From Bryobacteraceae bacterium (GTDB lineage Bacteria; Acidobacteriota; Terriglobia; Bryobacterales; Bryobacteraceae): a stretch of 64,000 nt of DNA. Made by a program: the position numbers and the translations under genes. The notes under the pieces were generated by a model. That model did not search any database. It was not told where the DNA came from and was given only the letters and a program-made list of their open reading frames with translations. Below are positions 22,207-30,889 of the stretch, piece after piece. The stretch spans positions 1 to 64,000 of the forward strand of contig JADGNR010000001.1 in assembly GCA_017883415.1 (NCBI GenBank). The letters run 5' to 3'. Every line of letters begins with the position of its first letter. Position 1 is the stretch's first letter.

Positions 22207-24009
22207 GTGGCGCAGTTCCCATCGCTGGCTGGAGTGATCTTCGGCGCTGCCTTCACCATCGCCGTGTCGCTCTCCGCCGGCATGATCCTCCTGCGGCGGC
22301 TGCGCGTGACTTTCCTCCGTGGCGAAGCCGCCTTGTTCGCGTTCCTTGCCGGGTCCGCCTGCCTGAGTCTGGCCACCTTCTTCCTCTGCCTGATTCACCA
22401 GGCTCGCGCTGCCGTGTTCCTGGGCGGCGGAACGGTAGTGATCGCATGGGCGGCCTTTACCAGGGGCAGGGAAGCGCGGCCGAAATCGCCGCCCGCCATT
22501 CCACGGGCCTGGTTTTCCTTTTTCATAGTGGTTTTTGCCGCCTTTTTCCTGGTCTATTTCTTTAATGCTCTAGCCCCGGAAATCAGCCCCGATGGCAGCG
22601 GGTACCATTTGGGAAATGTCGCGCGCTATTGGCGGGAAGGTGGCTTCGCCTGGCAGTACCACAGCATTTACTCCCACCTTTCGCAAGGCCTGGAGATGCT
22701 ATTCCTGGTGGCATTTGCCTTTGGCCGCCATTCTTCGGCCGCACTGGTCCATCTCGCTTTTCAGGCCGCTCTACCCCTGCTCGTGGTGTGTTACGGCCGG
22801 CGTTTCGGCTTTCTTGCGCCAGCCGTCTTCGCGGCGATCCTGGTATATGCCAGCCCGGTAGTGGGCATCGACGGCAGCTCGGCTTACAACGATCTGGCGG
22901 TTGCAACGCTGCTTTTTGCAGTTTTTTATCTGCTTCAAGTTTGGGATGAGACACATAGTGGCAACGCTATCATCCTAATTGGCTTGCTGGCTGGGTTTGC
23001 TTGTGTCGTCAAGTATTCGGCCGGAGTTATACTACCTTTTGCCGCGTCGTTCGTCTGGTTCCGCTGTGCACCCCGGACGGCCCGCGCCAGGCTCGAAGCT
23101 TTGCTTCCTCTCTTGCTGGCATCCGCCATCCTGGTGGCGCCTTGGCTGCTGCGAAACTGGCTCTGGCTGGGCAACCCCGCAGCGCCGTTTCTCAATCGCT
23201 GGTTTCCCAATCCCTATTACCAGCCCGGCGAGGAGCACGAGTATCTCGCCGGCCTGGCCGACTACCCGCACGTGAAGTATTACTGGGAGATTCCTGTGCA
23301 ACTAACGGTCCTTGGCGGCCTTGTGCCCGGCATGGTTGGCCCGGTGTTTCTCCTAGCCCCGTTTGCGCTCCTGGCCTTGCGCCATCCGCACGGCCGGCGT
23401 CTGCTGATCGCGGCTGTCGTGTTTGCGATTCCGGCTTACTGGAATACCGAAGTCCGTTTCCTGATTCCCGCGCTGGCTCCGCTGGCTCTGGCGATGGGGC
23501 TGGCGATGGCGAACTCCTGGGGCGTCATGCCTGCGCTCGCCCTGTTTCAGGCGCTGGTATGCTGGCCCAGCGTGCTTCCCCTCTATTGCGACCAGTATGC
23601 CTGGCGCATCCGTTCCATCCCCGTCCGCGCCGCGCTCCGCCTGGAACCGGAACCGGTGTTTCTGGCGCGGCACATTCCGGGCTATGCTCTGAGAGCCGCC
23701 ATCGAACGGAGCGTCCCACCCGGGCAAAAGCTCTTCTCGTTTGCCGGCCGTCCCGAGGCGTATTTCGATCGCGAGATTATTGTGGGGTACGAATCGTCGC
23801 TGGGGAGCCGTCTCGAGAGAGCGCTTCGCTCGGCTGCCGCCCATGGTGCGCGGCGCGCGGCCACCAGCGAGCTGAAGGGCTGCGGCATCGCTTTCCTGCT
23901 GGTGGACGATGCCGATTCCGCGGCGCAAGATATGCACCAGTTCGCCAACCTGTGGGGCATCACCCAACTCGCCGAGGCCAATGGAACCCGCTTCTACCGC
24001 ATCGACTAA
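22207..24009 (+). CDS. GT-C-like polytopic membrane protein
   Basis: A 600-residue protein with about twelve hydrophobic helices between residues 10 and 440 and a soluble C-terminal part. After the second to third helix comes NALAPEISPDGSGYHLGNVARYWREGG, where the acidic residues are placed like the lumenal D/E motif of GT-C enzymes (ArnT, PMT, oligosaccharyltransferase types). YHSIYSHLSQGLEMLFLVAFA and PWLLRNWLWLGNPAAPFLN also resemble lipid-linked sugar transferases. Such proteins move sugars from polyprenyl phosphates to lipids or proteins outside the membrane. The substrate cannot be told. The start is a GTG with a close -10 box. The next gene starts inside its 3' end. Confidence 0.75.
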   Translation: MAQFPSLAGVIFGAAFTIAVSLSAGMILLRRLRVTFLRGEAALFAFLAGSACLSLATFFLCLIHQARAAVFLGGGTVVIAWAAFTRGREARPKSPPAIPRAWFSFFIVVFAAFFLVYFFNALAPEISPDGSGYHLGNVARYWREGGFAWQYHSIYSHLSQGLEMLFLVAFAFGRHSSAALVHLAFQAALPLLVVCYGRRFGFLAPAVFAAILVYASPVVGIDGSSAYNDLAVATLLFAVFYLLQVWDETHSGNAIILIGLLAGFACVVKYSAGVILPFAASFVWFRCAPRTARARLEALLPLLLASAILVAPWLLRNWLWLGNPAAPFLNRWFPNPYYQPGEEHEYLAGLADYPHVKYYWEIPVQLTVLGGLVPGMVGPVFLLAPFALLALRHPHGRRLLIAAVVFAIPAYWNTEVRFLIPALAPLALAMGLAMANSWGVMPALALFQALVCWPSVLPLYCDQYAWRIRSIPVRAALRLEPEPVFLARHIPGYALRAAIERSVPPGQKLFSFAGRPEAYFDREIIVGYESSLGSRLERALRSAAAHGARRAATSELKGCGIAFLLVDDADSAAQDMHQFANLWGITQLAEANGTRFYRID

Positions 24010-24961
24010 GGCCGCGCTCCTGCTGCTGGCGGCGCTCTTCGCCGTGACCGTGTATCGCGCGGCCACCGAGCCCGCTACCGCCGATGAGGCCTACTCCTAC
24101 GACCGCTTCGTGCGGCCTCCCATCGGCGAAGTGCTCGCCGCTTACGACCCCGGCAACCATCTGCTCTACACCCTGTTGGCCAAGCGCAGCATCGGGTTCT
24201 TCCGCCTTTCCGAATTCTCCCTGCGGCTCCCCAGCCTGCTGGCCGGCGCTCTCTACCTTTGGGCCGTCTGGCTTTTCTCGCGACGCATCCCCGGGCCGCG
24301 CGCCCTCTCGCTCGCCATGGCTGCCGCTCTGGCGCTCAACCCCTGGACGCTGGACCTGTATCGGAGCGCGTGGGGATACGGATTGCCGGTGGCGCTCGCC
24401 CTGTGCGCGCTCGATCTCATGCTCGCTCGGCCGCTGCCCCCGCGAAACCTGAATCTCGCCGCGGTCTGCCTGGGCTTGGCCGTGGCGGACAGCCCGCGGT
24501 TCCTGCTGCCCGCCGCCGCCCTTGCCGCCGTCGGCCTGATGGTTTTCCTGCGGCGCGGGCCGACGGCAGCCAGAGGGCTCGTCGTTTTCGCGGAGCGGTT
24601 CATGGTCCCTGCGGTCGCCACCACCTTCATCCTTCTGGTGCTGCTCCTGAGCCACGCGCGCAGCGCCGCTCGCCCGGGTGCCCCCACCCGCGCCGAAGAA
24701 GCCGGCGCCCGGTCGCTGGCGCAAGCGTTGCGAGCCATCGCCGGCCCGCGTCCGGTGCGCATCGCCGCCAGTCCATCGCTCGAGCCGCTCATGAATTTCT
24801 ACCGCGCGCGATATCGCTTAGGGAACTGGGAGCGCGTGGCGGTGAACTCGCCCGCCGCTTCCTTTGATTACTACGTGCTTGCACCCCCGGATGCCGCGTG
24901 GGCGGAACAGAAGCCCGCCCGCGTGCTCGCGCGCGCCGCCGGACTGGTACTGGCCCAATAG
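23981..24961 (+). CDS. Second GT-C-like membrane protein
   Basis: A 326-residue protein. Starting at ATG 23981 gives MEPASTASTKAALLLLAALFAV, a basic start followed by a membrane helix; the frame is open further upstream but there it is antisense-like composition inside the previous gene. DEAYSYDRFVRPPIGEVLAAYDPGNHLLYTLLAKRS is the periplasmic loop with acidic residue (DEAY) and the histidine typical of GT-C/PMT-like enzymes, and SEFSLRLPSLLAGALYLWAVW follows as in the family. Only seven or eight helices are present, so it is a short version. The two genes overlap by 29 bases and are one operon. Confidence 0.7.
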   Translation: MEPASTASTKAALLLLAALFAVTVYRAATEPATADEAYSYDRFVRPPIGEVLAAYDPGNHLLYTLLAKRSIGFFRLSEFSLRLPSLLAGALYLWAVWLFSRRIPGPRALSLAMAAALALNPWTLDLYRSAWGYGLPVALALCALDLMLARPLPPRNLNLAAVCLGLAVADSPRFLLPAAALAAVGLMVFLRRGPTAARGLVVFAERFMVPAVATTFILLVLLLSHARSAARPGAPTRAEEAGARSLAQALRAIAGPRPVRIAASPSLEPLMNFYRARYRLGNWERVAVNSPAASFDYYVLAPPDAAWAEQKPARVLARAAGLVLAQ

Positions 24962-24993
24962 GGCAGGCCGGAGCGTCCCCTGGCCCGCCTGCA
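24962..24993. terminator. Inverted repeat filling the gap between convergent genes
   Basis: GCAGGCC and GGCCCGCCTGC face each other around GGAGCGTCCCCT in the 32 bases between the stops of the plus-strand GT-C gene and the minus-strand M16 gene. The stem could end transcription from both sides. Its sequence is loosely like the GGCAGGCC arms of the larger repeat at 27943. Confidence 0.45.
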
Positions 24994-27705
24994 CTACTCC
25001 GCTTTCAACACCCGCACTTCCCCCAGCTTGAGCTCGCGCACCCCGGCTTCGATCTTTGCGCGGTCCCCCACCACCACCCAGATCAGATGGTTCGGCTGCA
25101 CTACCTTCTCCGCCGCCTTCCCGATATCGTGCAACGTCAGGGCGCGCACTTTCCCGGCATAGGTTTCGTAGTAATCCTCCGGGAGATCGTACTCCACCAA
25201 CTCCTGGATCGAGCTCAGCACCCGGTCGATGGTCTCGCGCGAGCCCGGCAGGCGCAGCGTTTCGCTGGCTTTCACCCGCGCCAGTTCCGCTTCGGTGGCC
25301 GGCCGGTCGCCCAAAATGCCGTGCAGTTCCTTGCTGACCTCGAGCAGCGATTCTTTCGTCTTGTCGGTTTCCACCGGCGCGTACACCAGGAACGGCCGCT
25401 GGCCCTGCGCGCCCAACAACAGGCTATACGCGCCGTAGGACCAGTGCTTGTCCTCGCGCAGGTTCATGTTGATGCGCGCGCCGAAGTCGCCTCCCAGAAT
25501 GTTGTTCATGCTCTCGATGGCGATTTCGGATGGGTTCTTCCTGGGCGGCGCGATGTTGCCTGCGAGGATCACCGACTGCTGCGCGCCCGGCCGGTCGAGC
25601 AGGTACACCACCGGGCGGTCCGCGACGGCGACGGCGGCCACGTTCTTCTTCGGCGTCTCCCCGGGCTGCCAGGAGGAGAACAGCTTTTCGAGCTTCGGCC
25701 GCATCTCGGCCAGCGTCGTATCCCCGACTACGATCAGCGTCGCGTGATTGGGCTTGAACCAGGCGGCGTGAAACTTCGCCATGTCCTCGCGCGTCAGCTT
25801 ACCGACGCTGGCGCTAGTGCCCGAGCCGGTCCAGGGCTCGGAATAGGCGTGACCCTTCCCGTAGATCAACTCGGGAAGCACGCGCAGCGCCATCCCGACC
25901 GGCTCCGTTTTTTCGCGCTCGATGGCGGCCAGTTGCTGCTTCTGCTCGCGCGCGAAGTCGGCCTGCGGAAACACCGGATTCAGCACCACGTCGGCAAGAA
26001 TCGCAAGCGACGCGTCGACGTTCTGCTTGAGCGCGGAGAGGCGCGCGCTGATGGTGTCCACGTTCGAGCCGAGATTCAAGGTGGCGCCGAGTTGCGCCAG
26101 TTGCTCGCTGATTTCGAGCGCGGTCCGCGTCCTGGTGCCCTCGTCGAGCAGGTTCGCGGCCAGGTTGGCGGCGCCCGGAGCCGCGAACTGGTCGGCGGCC
26201 CATCCGGAGTCCACCAGCAGGCCGAAGTTCACCAGCGGAATCTCGTGCCGCTCGGCCAGCACCACCTTCAAGCCATTAGCCAGCGTGAACCGCTCCAGTT
26301 TCGGCAGGCGCAGTTCGGGAGGCTGCCCGGTTTCGGGCGCCTTGCCGCGGTCCACGGTTGCGGTCGACTTCTGCGGATCGCCGAAGGGCCGGACCTCGAG
26401 CGCATACATGCCGTCGGCGAGCCATCGCCTGGCCGCCGCGTGAAGATTCGCGGGCGCCGCCTCGCGCACCCGCCGCAGCGTGACTTTGTACGCCGCCGGA
26501 TCGCCCAGGAAAACCTGGTTCATGGCCAGCACGTCCGACTTGCCGCCGAAGCCGCCGATGCGGTCCACCCCGCGGATGAAGCCGGCCAGGTGCTGCGTGC
26601 GCACCCGCGCGACTTCGCTCTCGGTCGGGCCGCCCTCGAGAAACCGCGCCATCTCTTCGGCGATCGCCTTTTCCACGCGCGCCAGGTCGATCCCCGGCGC
26701 CGCCGTAGCCATGATCTGGAATTGCCCGCCGATCTCGCGCGGATTCACGCCGCAGGCGACATCGGTCGCGATCTGATCGTCGTAGACCAGGCGTTTGTAC
26801 AGGCGCGAGGTGGTGCCTGCGGCAAGCACATCGCTCGCCAGGTCGAGATAGTCGAAATCCTCGCTGCCGAAAGCCGGGATGTTCCAGGTCTGGTAAATGC
26901 GCGCCTGCGGCACCCGGTCCTCGAGCGCGGCGCTGTGCGTCCCGCTCATCTTTGCGATCCAGGCGCGCGGCCGCGCCAGCGGCGGCCCGGGGGGGATTTC
27001 GCCAAAATACTTGTCCACCTTTTGCCGCACGGTATCCAGGGTCACGTCGCCGGCCACTGCCAGCACGGCGTTCGACGGCGCGTAATAGGTCTTGAACCAC
27101 TCCTGCACATCCGCCAGCGACGCGGCGTTGAGATCCTCCATGGATCCGATGGTGCTCCAGGAGTATGGATGGCCGCTGGGGTAGGTGTCGTGCTGGATCA
27201 GCTCGTCCGCCAGGCCGTAAGGCTCGTTTTCCCCCTGCCGCTTCTCGTTCTGCACCACGCCGCGCTGCAGGTCGAGCGTCTTCTGATCGATGGCGTTCAC
27301 CATGTAGCCCATGCGGTCGGACTCCATCCACAGCACGTAGTCCAGCGCGGAAACCGGAACGCTTTCGAAATAATTGGTGCGATCCTCGTTGGTGGTCCCG
27401 TTCAGATCGGTGGCCCCGATGCGCTCCATGGCGTCGACATACCGGCCGTGGAAATGCTCGCTGCCGCCGAACATCAGGTGTTCGAACAGGTGCGCGAAGC
27501 CGGTCTTGCCCGCCCGCTCGTTCTTCGAGCCCACGTGATACCAGATGTTGACCGCCACGATGGGCGCTTTGTGGTCTTCATGCACCAGCACCGTAAGCCC
27601 GTTCGACAGGACGAACTTCTGAAACGGGATGTCGATCTCCTGGGCGCAGGCCGCTGCCGGCAGAAGCAAAACCGCAAACAAGGTTGCAAGATGGACGCGA
27701 CGCAT
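24994..27705 (-). CDS. M16-family zinc peptidase with active and inactive halves
   Basis: A 903-residue exported protease of the insulinase/pitrilysin family. The ATG at 27705 is chosen because it is preceded by AGAGGA and begins a signal peptide (MRRVHLATLFAVLLLPAAACAQ); the longer frame upstream lies in non-coding repeat. The N-terminal half has the inverted zinc motif HLFEH in GFAHLFEHLMFGG, with the distal Glu expected near VQNEKRQGENE. The second half repeats the fold from LERFTLANGLKVVLAERHEIP but has no HxxEH, as in most two-domain members. These proteases clear peptides in the periplasm. It stands alone; convergent with the GT-C genes. Confidence 0.93.
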   Translation of the reverse strand: MRRVHLATLFAVLLLPAAACAQEIDIPFQKFVLSNGLTVLVHEDHKAPIVAVNIWYHVGSKNERAGKTGFAHLFEHLMFGGSEHFHGRYVDAMERIGATDLNGTTNEDRTNYFESVPVSALDYVLWMESDRMGYMVNAIDQKTLDLQRGVVQNEKRQGENEPYGLADELIQHDTYPSGHPYSWSTIGSMEDLNAASLADVQEWFKTYYAPSNAVLAVAGDVTLDTVRQKVDKYFGEIPPGPPLARPRAWIAKMSGTHSAALEDRVPQARIYQTWNIPAFGSEDFDYLDLASDVLAAGTTSRLYKRLVYDDQIATDVACGVNPREIGGQFQIMATAAPGIDLARVEKAIAEEMARFLEGGPTESEVARVRTQHLAGFIRGVDRIGGFGGKSDVLAMNQVFLGDPAAYKVTLRRVREAAPANLHAAARRWLADGMYALEVRPFGDPQKSTATVDRGKAPETGQPPELRLPKLERFTLANGLKVVLAERHEIPLVNFGLLVDSGWAADQFAAPGAANLAANLLDEGTRTRTALEISEQLAQLGATLNLGSNVDTISARLSALKQNVDASLAILADVVLNPVFPQADFAREQKQQLAAIEREKTEPVGMALRVLPELIYGKGHAYSEPWTGSGTSASVGKLTREDMAKFHAAWFKPNHATLIVVGDTTLAEMRPKLEKLFSSWQPGETPKKNVAAVAVADRPVVYLLDRPGAQQSVILAGNIAPPRKNPSEIAIESMNNILGGDFGARINMNLREDKHWSYGAYSLLLGAQGQRPFLVYAPVETDKTKESLLEVSKELHGILGDRPATEAELARVKASETLRLPGSRETIDRVLSSIQELVEYDLPEDYYETYAGKVRALTLHDIGKAAEKVVQPNHLIWVVVGDRAKIEAGVRELKLGEVRVLKAE

Positions 27706-27942
27706 GGGGAAGTCCTCTGGAGGAATGTACCATGAGCCGAAGCCGACACCACGATCGGCGCCAACCGGGTTACTCTGGAGCGTCGGACTGCCGCATATTT
27801 CAAGGGGCTGACATCGTCGCGTCGAGATCTGGACCGCGATGCTGGGAACCCCTTTCCGCGGCACGCATGCGGCAGGTGAGTCTGGCCATCCAGCGCGCAT
27901 TTGACCCGGACTCGCGACCGCGTAAACCGTAACGGTCGGTCA

Positions 27943-28107
27943 GTGGGGTAGGCCTCCAGGCCTGCCCCATGGCCCGAAGGGCCGCGGAAGGTGATGAAAG
28001 CCCGGCCGGTCGGCTCCACGTGGTTTCCGTGGCTTACGAGGGGCCTTCCACCGTGCCCCGCGCGCGGAGCGCGCCTTCGGCGCGGGGCAGGCCAGGAGGC
28101 CTACCCC
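27943..28107. repeat. 165-bp element with 26-bp terminal inverted repeats
   Basis: The left arm 27943-27968 begins GTGGGGTAGGCCTCCAGGCC; the right arm 28082-28107 is its reverse complement with 25 of 26 bases matching and ends GGCCTACCCCAC. The interior has more palindromes (GGCCCGAAGGGCC; GCGCGCGGAGCGCGC). The right arm ends two bases before the stop of the NifX-like gene. It is the main content of the 404-bp gap between 27706 and 28109; the remaining part 27706-27942 shows no gene I can support. The size is close to the 161-bp element at 2322 but the arms are unrelated. Confidence 0.75.
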
Positions 28108-28109
28108 AC

Positions 28110-28463
28110 CTAGTGGCAGAGGCAGACGCGCTCGCCGGAAGTGACGAGGCTTCCGGCCAAATAGCGGTTGACGGCTTCGTCGATGGAATGGGATCCTTCG
28201 ACGACCAGCGGCTCGATGCCATGCGCGGCGAGCGAATCGGCCGCCCCCTGCCCGATACCGCCGCAAATGACGGCCTGGGCGCCGCGCAGCATTTCGACGA
28301 AGCTCGCATGGTTGCCGCAGGTGTCGCTCGCGCGCGTGCGCCAGGCGCCCGACGTGATGCGCCCGTCCTCGATCTCGAGGAGCAGATACGAGGTGCTGCG
28401 GGCGAGGTGATCGCAGACGGAGACACCGTCGGCACTGGCAATGGCGAGGCAAATGGATGGCAT
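28110..28463 (-). CDS. NifX/NifB-type dinitrogenase cofactor family protein
   Basis: A 117-residue single-domain protein starting MPSICLAIASADGVSVCDHLARS. The ribonuclease-H-like fold of the dinitrogenase iron-molybdenum cofactor family is indicated by the start strand, the H near LARSTSYLLLEIEDG and the final GAQAVICGGIGQGAADSLAAHGIEPLVV. Many members outside nitrogen fixation are of unknown role, and there is no nif cluster here. Three cysteines (in CDH, CGNH and CLCH) could bind an Fe-S unit. ATG at 28463 is preferred to an upstream TTG because it matches the family start. The large palindromic repeat directly follows the stop. Confidence 0.85.
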   Translation of the reverse strand: MPSICLAIASADGVSVCDHLARSTSYLLLEIEDGRITSGAWRTRASDTCGNHASFVEMLRGAQAVICGGIGQGAADSLAAHGIEPLVVEGSHSIDEAVNRYLAGSLVTSGERVCLCH

Positions 28464-28600
28464 GATCAAGCCACTACCTTAACTCATGGCGCGCTTCGAT
28501 GCTGAAGCCCGCGGCAGCGCTTCTCCGCAATGCCCGAGGCGATCATACGGCGAGCGGCTCCTCATATTCCTGGGCCGTCAAAGCCGCGTGCTGTGCTACG

Positions 28601-28899
28601 ATGAACGCCAACAAACTCATGACGTTCCCCTCTCCTGTCCCGGAGATCCCCGCGGCCAACGTCGACAAAGCCGCAGCCTACTATGTCAACACGTTGGGCT
28701 TCACCTTCGATGGGGGGGACAACCAAGGCGGCATTGCAGGCATCTCAAGAGGGAATTGCAGACTGTTCAGCACCAATCTCCTTCCGAGAATCCTACGCCC
28801 GAGCCCGAGGACAAACCGTGGAAGCTACGCGAGTTTATGGCCGCCGATCTTGATGGCAACCTCATTCGTGTCTTCTATGATTTTCGGAGCGACATGTAA
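28601..28899 (+). pseudogene. Broken VOC/glyoxalase-family gene
   Basis: The first frame reads MTFPSPVPEIPAANVDKAAAYYVNTLGFTFDGGDNQGG (start region ATG 28601 or 28619), a typical VOC start, and stays sensible to CRLFSTN. The C-terminal half of the family, EDKPWKLREFMAADLDGNLIRVFYDF, is found in a different frame from about 28790 to 28899. A frameshift combined with loss of about 20-30 central codons explains both: an intact member would have around 120 residues. No second start or ribosome site serves the downstream part. The remaining 116 bases before the next gene show nothing. Confidence 0.7.
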
Positions 28900-29015
28900 G
28901 AGAACGACACATCGCGCAACGTCGGTCAGCGCTTATTCACATTGCCAACGTTCTACCGGCGTTGATGGCGTATTCGGAACTGACCGGTGGGCCGGCACGG
29001 TTGGTCAAACGGAGC

Positions 29016-30314
29016 TCACGCCGCCTGGGTCCGCCGCTTCGAGCCCACGAACCCGTAAAACATGATGTAGAGGTAGCAAACGGCCGGCAGCAGAAACGCC
29101 ACGTGCAGCCCGATCCGGTCCGCCAGCGCTCCTTCGACCATGGGAATGATGGCGCCGCCTACGATTGCGGCGATCATCACCCCCGAGCCCTTTCCCGTCA
29201 GCCTGCCCAAGCCGGCGATTCCCAGCGTGAAGATGCTGGGGAACATGATCGAGTTGCACAGCCCCACCAGCAGAATGCTCCACATCGCCAAGCTGCCGGT
29301 GGTCAGAATCGAGGTGGTCACCAGCGCGCACGCCACAATCGCGTTGATCCCCACCAGCGTCCCGGTATCCACCCGGCGCAGGACCGCCGACCCGATGAAC
29401 CGCCCCACCATCGCGCCGCCCCAATAAAACGACACGTACCGGGCCGCTTGCTGTGCGGTCAACCCGCCGATATCCGGCTGCATGAAGTAGTTCACCAGGA
29501 AGCTGCCGATGGCCACTTCCGCGCCCACATAAACGAAGATGCCCAACGCTCCCAGCACCAGGTGCCGGTGCCGCCACACGCTGTCGCCCACGACCTCGGT
29601 GTGATGGCTGGGGTCTTCGATCTGCGCCAGCGTCGGAAAACGGAACTTCGCGATCGCCAGGGCCAGCAGTGCCAGCAGAATCGCGATCCCCAGGTACGGA
29701 AGCTTCACCGTCGAGGCCTCCAGCAGGTTGTGTGCTTGCAACTGGTCCGGCGTCAGGGCCCTCAATTCCTGCGTGCTGCGCGTGGTCGCCGAGAGGATCA
29801 GAAACCCGCCCACCCAAGGACCAATCGTGGTCCCCAACGAGTTCAGCGCCTGCACCAGGTTGAGACGCACGGAAGCATGCTCCGGCGGTCCCAATACCGC
29901 CACATACGGGTTCGCGGAAACCTGCAACAGCGTCATGCCGGATGCCAACACAAACAACCCCGTCAGAAACGCCCCGTAGCTCGGTATGCTCGCGGCCGGA
30001 ATAAACAGGAGCGCGCCACAGGCCATCACGGCCAGCCCCAGCACGATGGTGCGGTGATACCCGATCCAGGAGATGATTTTCGCCGCCGGCATCGAAATCA
30101 GGAAGTAAGCGAGAAAGAACGTAAACTGAATCAGCATGGTCTGCGTGTAATTCAGTTCGAAAATAGCCTTCAGATGGGGCACCAGGATGTCGTTCAGTAC
30201 CGTTACGAAGCCCCACATGAAGAAGATCGAGGAGATCACGGCCATGGCGGGGCCGTAGTTTTGTCCCGTTGCCGCCTGCGGCGGAGCCTGCGCATTGAAT
30301 TCTGGAGTATTCAT
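29016..30314 (-). CDS. FucP-family sugar:proton symporter
   Basis: A 432-residue major facilitator with twelve membrane helices. The sequence AVISSIFFMWGFVTVLNDILVPHLKAIFELNY is the family signature of fucose and glucose/galactose permeases (FucP/GluP), including the Asn-Asp pair in the first helix that takes part in proton coupling. LLQVSANPYVAVLGPPEHASVRLNLVQALNSLGTTIGP, read in pieces, is the other conserved block. It brings L-fucose or hexoses into the cell. An alpha-L-fucosidase gene lies 16 kb away (46229), which makes fucose a reasonable substrate but is not proof. A TAGGCA hexamer seven bases before the ATG may make this message leaderless. Confidence 0.9.
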   Translation of the reverse strand: MNTPEFNAQAPPQAATGQNYGPAMAVISSIFFMWGFVTVLNDILVPHLKAIFELNYTQTMLIQFTFFLAYFLISMPAAKIISWIGYHRTIVLGLAVMACGALLFIPAASIPSYGAFLTGLFVLASGMTLLQVSANPYVAVLGPPEHASVRLNLVQALNSLGTTIGPWVGGFLILSATTRSTQELRALTPDQLQAHNLLEASTVKLPYLGIAILLALLALAIAKFRFPTLAQIEDPSHHTEVVGDSVWRHRHLVLGALGIFVYVGAEVAIGSFLVNYFMQPDIGGLTAQQAARYVSFYWGGAMVGRFIGSAVLRRVDTGTLVGINAIVACALVTTSILTTGSLAMWSILLVGLCNSIMFPSIFTLGIAGLGRLTGKGSGVMIAAIVGGAIIPMVEGALADRIGLHVAFLLPAVCYLYIMFYGFVGSKRRTQAA

Positions 30315-30368
30315 GGTCGAATGCCTATTCCGCCGGCGATCCCGGCGAAAAGGTGGCCTTTGGGGATG

Positions 30369-30869
30369 TTAACACTTCAGGCGGCTCCATTTGCACGCGC
30401 TGATCGCCTGGCCCACATGTCGTTGCGTGTGTTCGGCGATGTGGGTCAGCAGCCCGATCACCGTGGTCGGCAATCCCTTCCGTCCGACCGGGCGCGGCTC
30501 CTCCAGCGTGGCGGGATCAATCCCGCGTACCACGACCTCGGCTGCCTGCAGCGCTTCATCCAATATCGCGAGCAGTTCCTCGCGGCCCACCGCCAGCGGC
30601 TGCCCCTCTTCTCGTAGCGCGTCCATCTGCTCCGCGGTGAGCTCGCGGTTTTGCAGATAGCTCATCAGCCGCTCCGTGCTTCCCGCGATATGCCGGATAT
30701 GAAATCCCGCCGAGCCGAAGCCCGCAGGCGATGCCCAAAGCTGTTCCGGTGTCAGTCCCACCGTGAACTGCGCCAGGTCCTCGCGGGCCTGTTGGAAGGA
30801 GTAGAGGATGGGCGCGATCAGGGGGTGAACGCCGGGAATCGGGCCGCGCAGCCAGGGCTCGGGAGCCAT
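30369..30869 (-). CDS. DinB family protein
   Basis: A 166-residue four-helix-bundle protein. The three metal-binding histidines of DinB/YfiT proteins can be placed in GSAGFHIRHIAGSTERL and LTHIAEHTQRHVGQA. Family members include thiol-dependent transferases (mycothiol or bacillithiol S-transferases). The ATG at 30869 is directly preceded by TATTAT with six bases in between, which decides the start. It ends 54 bases before FucP starts on the same strand. MsrA lies upstream with 20 bases between, so DinB is either in that operon or driven by its own leaderless promoter. Confidence 0.88.
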   Translation of the reverse strand: MAPEPWLRGPIPGVHPLIAPILYSFQQAREDLAQFTVGLTPEQLWASPAGFGSAGFHIRHIAGSTERLMSYLQNRELTAEQMDALREEGQPLAVGREELLAILDEALQAAEVVVRGIDPATLEEPRPVGRKGLPTTVIGLLTHIAEHTQRHVGQAISACKWSRLKC

Positions 30870-30875
30870 ATAGCC

Positions 30876-30881
30876 ATAATA
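30876..30881 (-). promoter_or_regulatory. -10 box TATTAT for the DinB gene
   Basis: Read on the minus strand, TATTAT ends exactly six bases before the ATG at 30869. It lies between the msrA stop (30890) and the DinB start, so DinB can be transcribed separately without a leader. Confidence 0.6.
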
Positions 30882-30889
30882 GGCTGACT

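Noticed and set aside
24898-27735. A 945-codon open frame on the plus strand opposite the M16 protease gene
   Set aside because: It has the Arg/His/Gln-rich composition of an antisense frame in GC-rich DNA, no recognisable motif, and the minus strand holds a complete M16 protease with its zinc motif.
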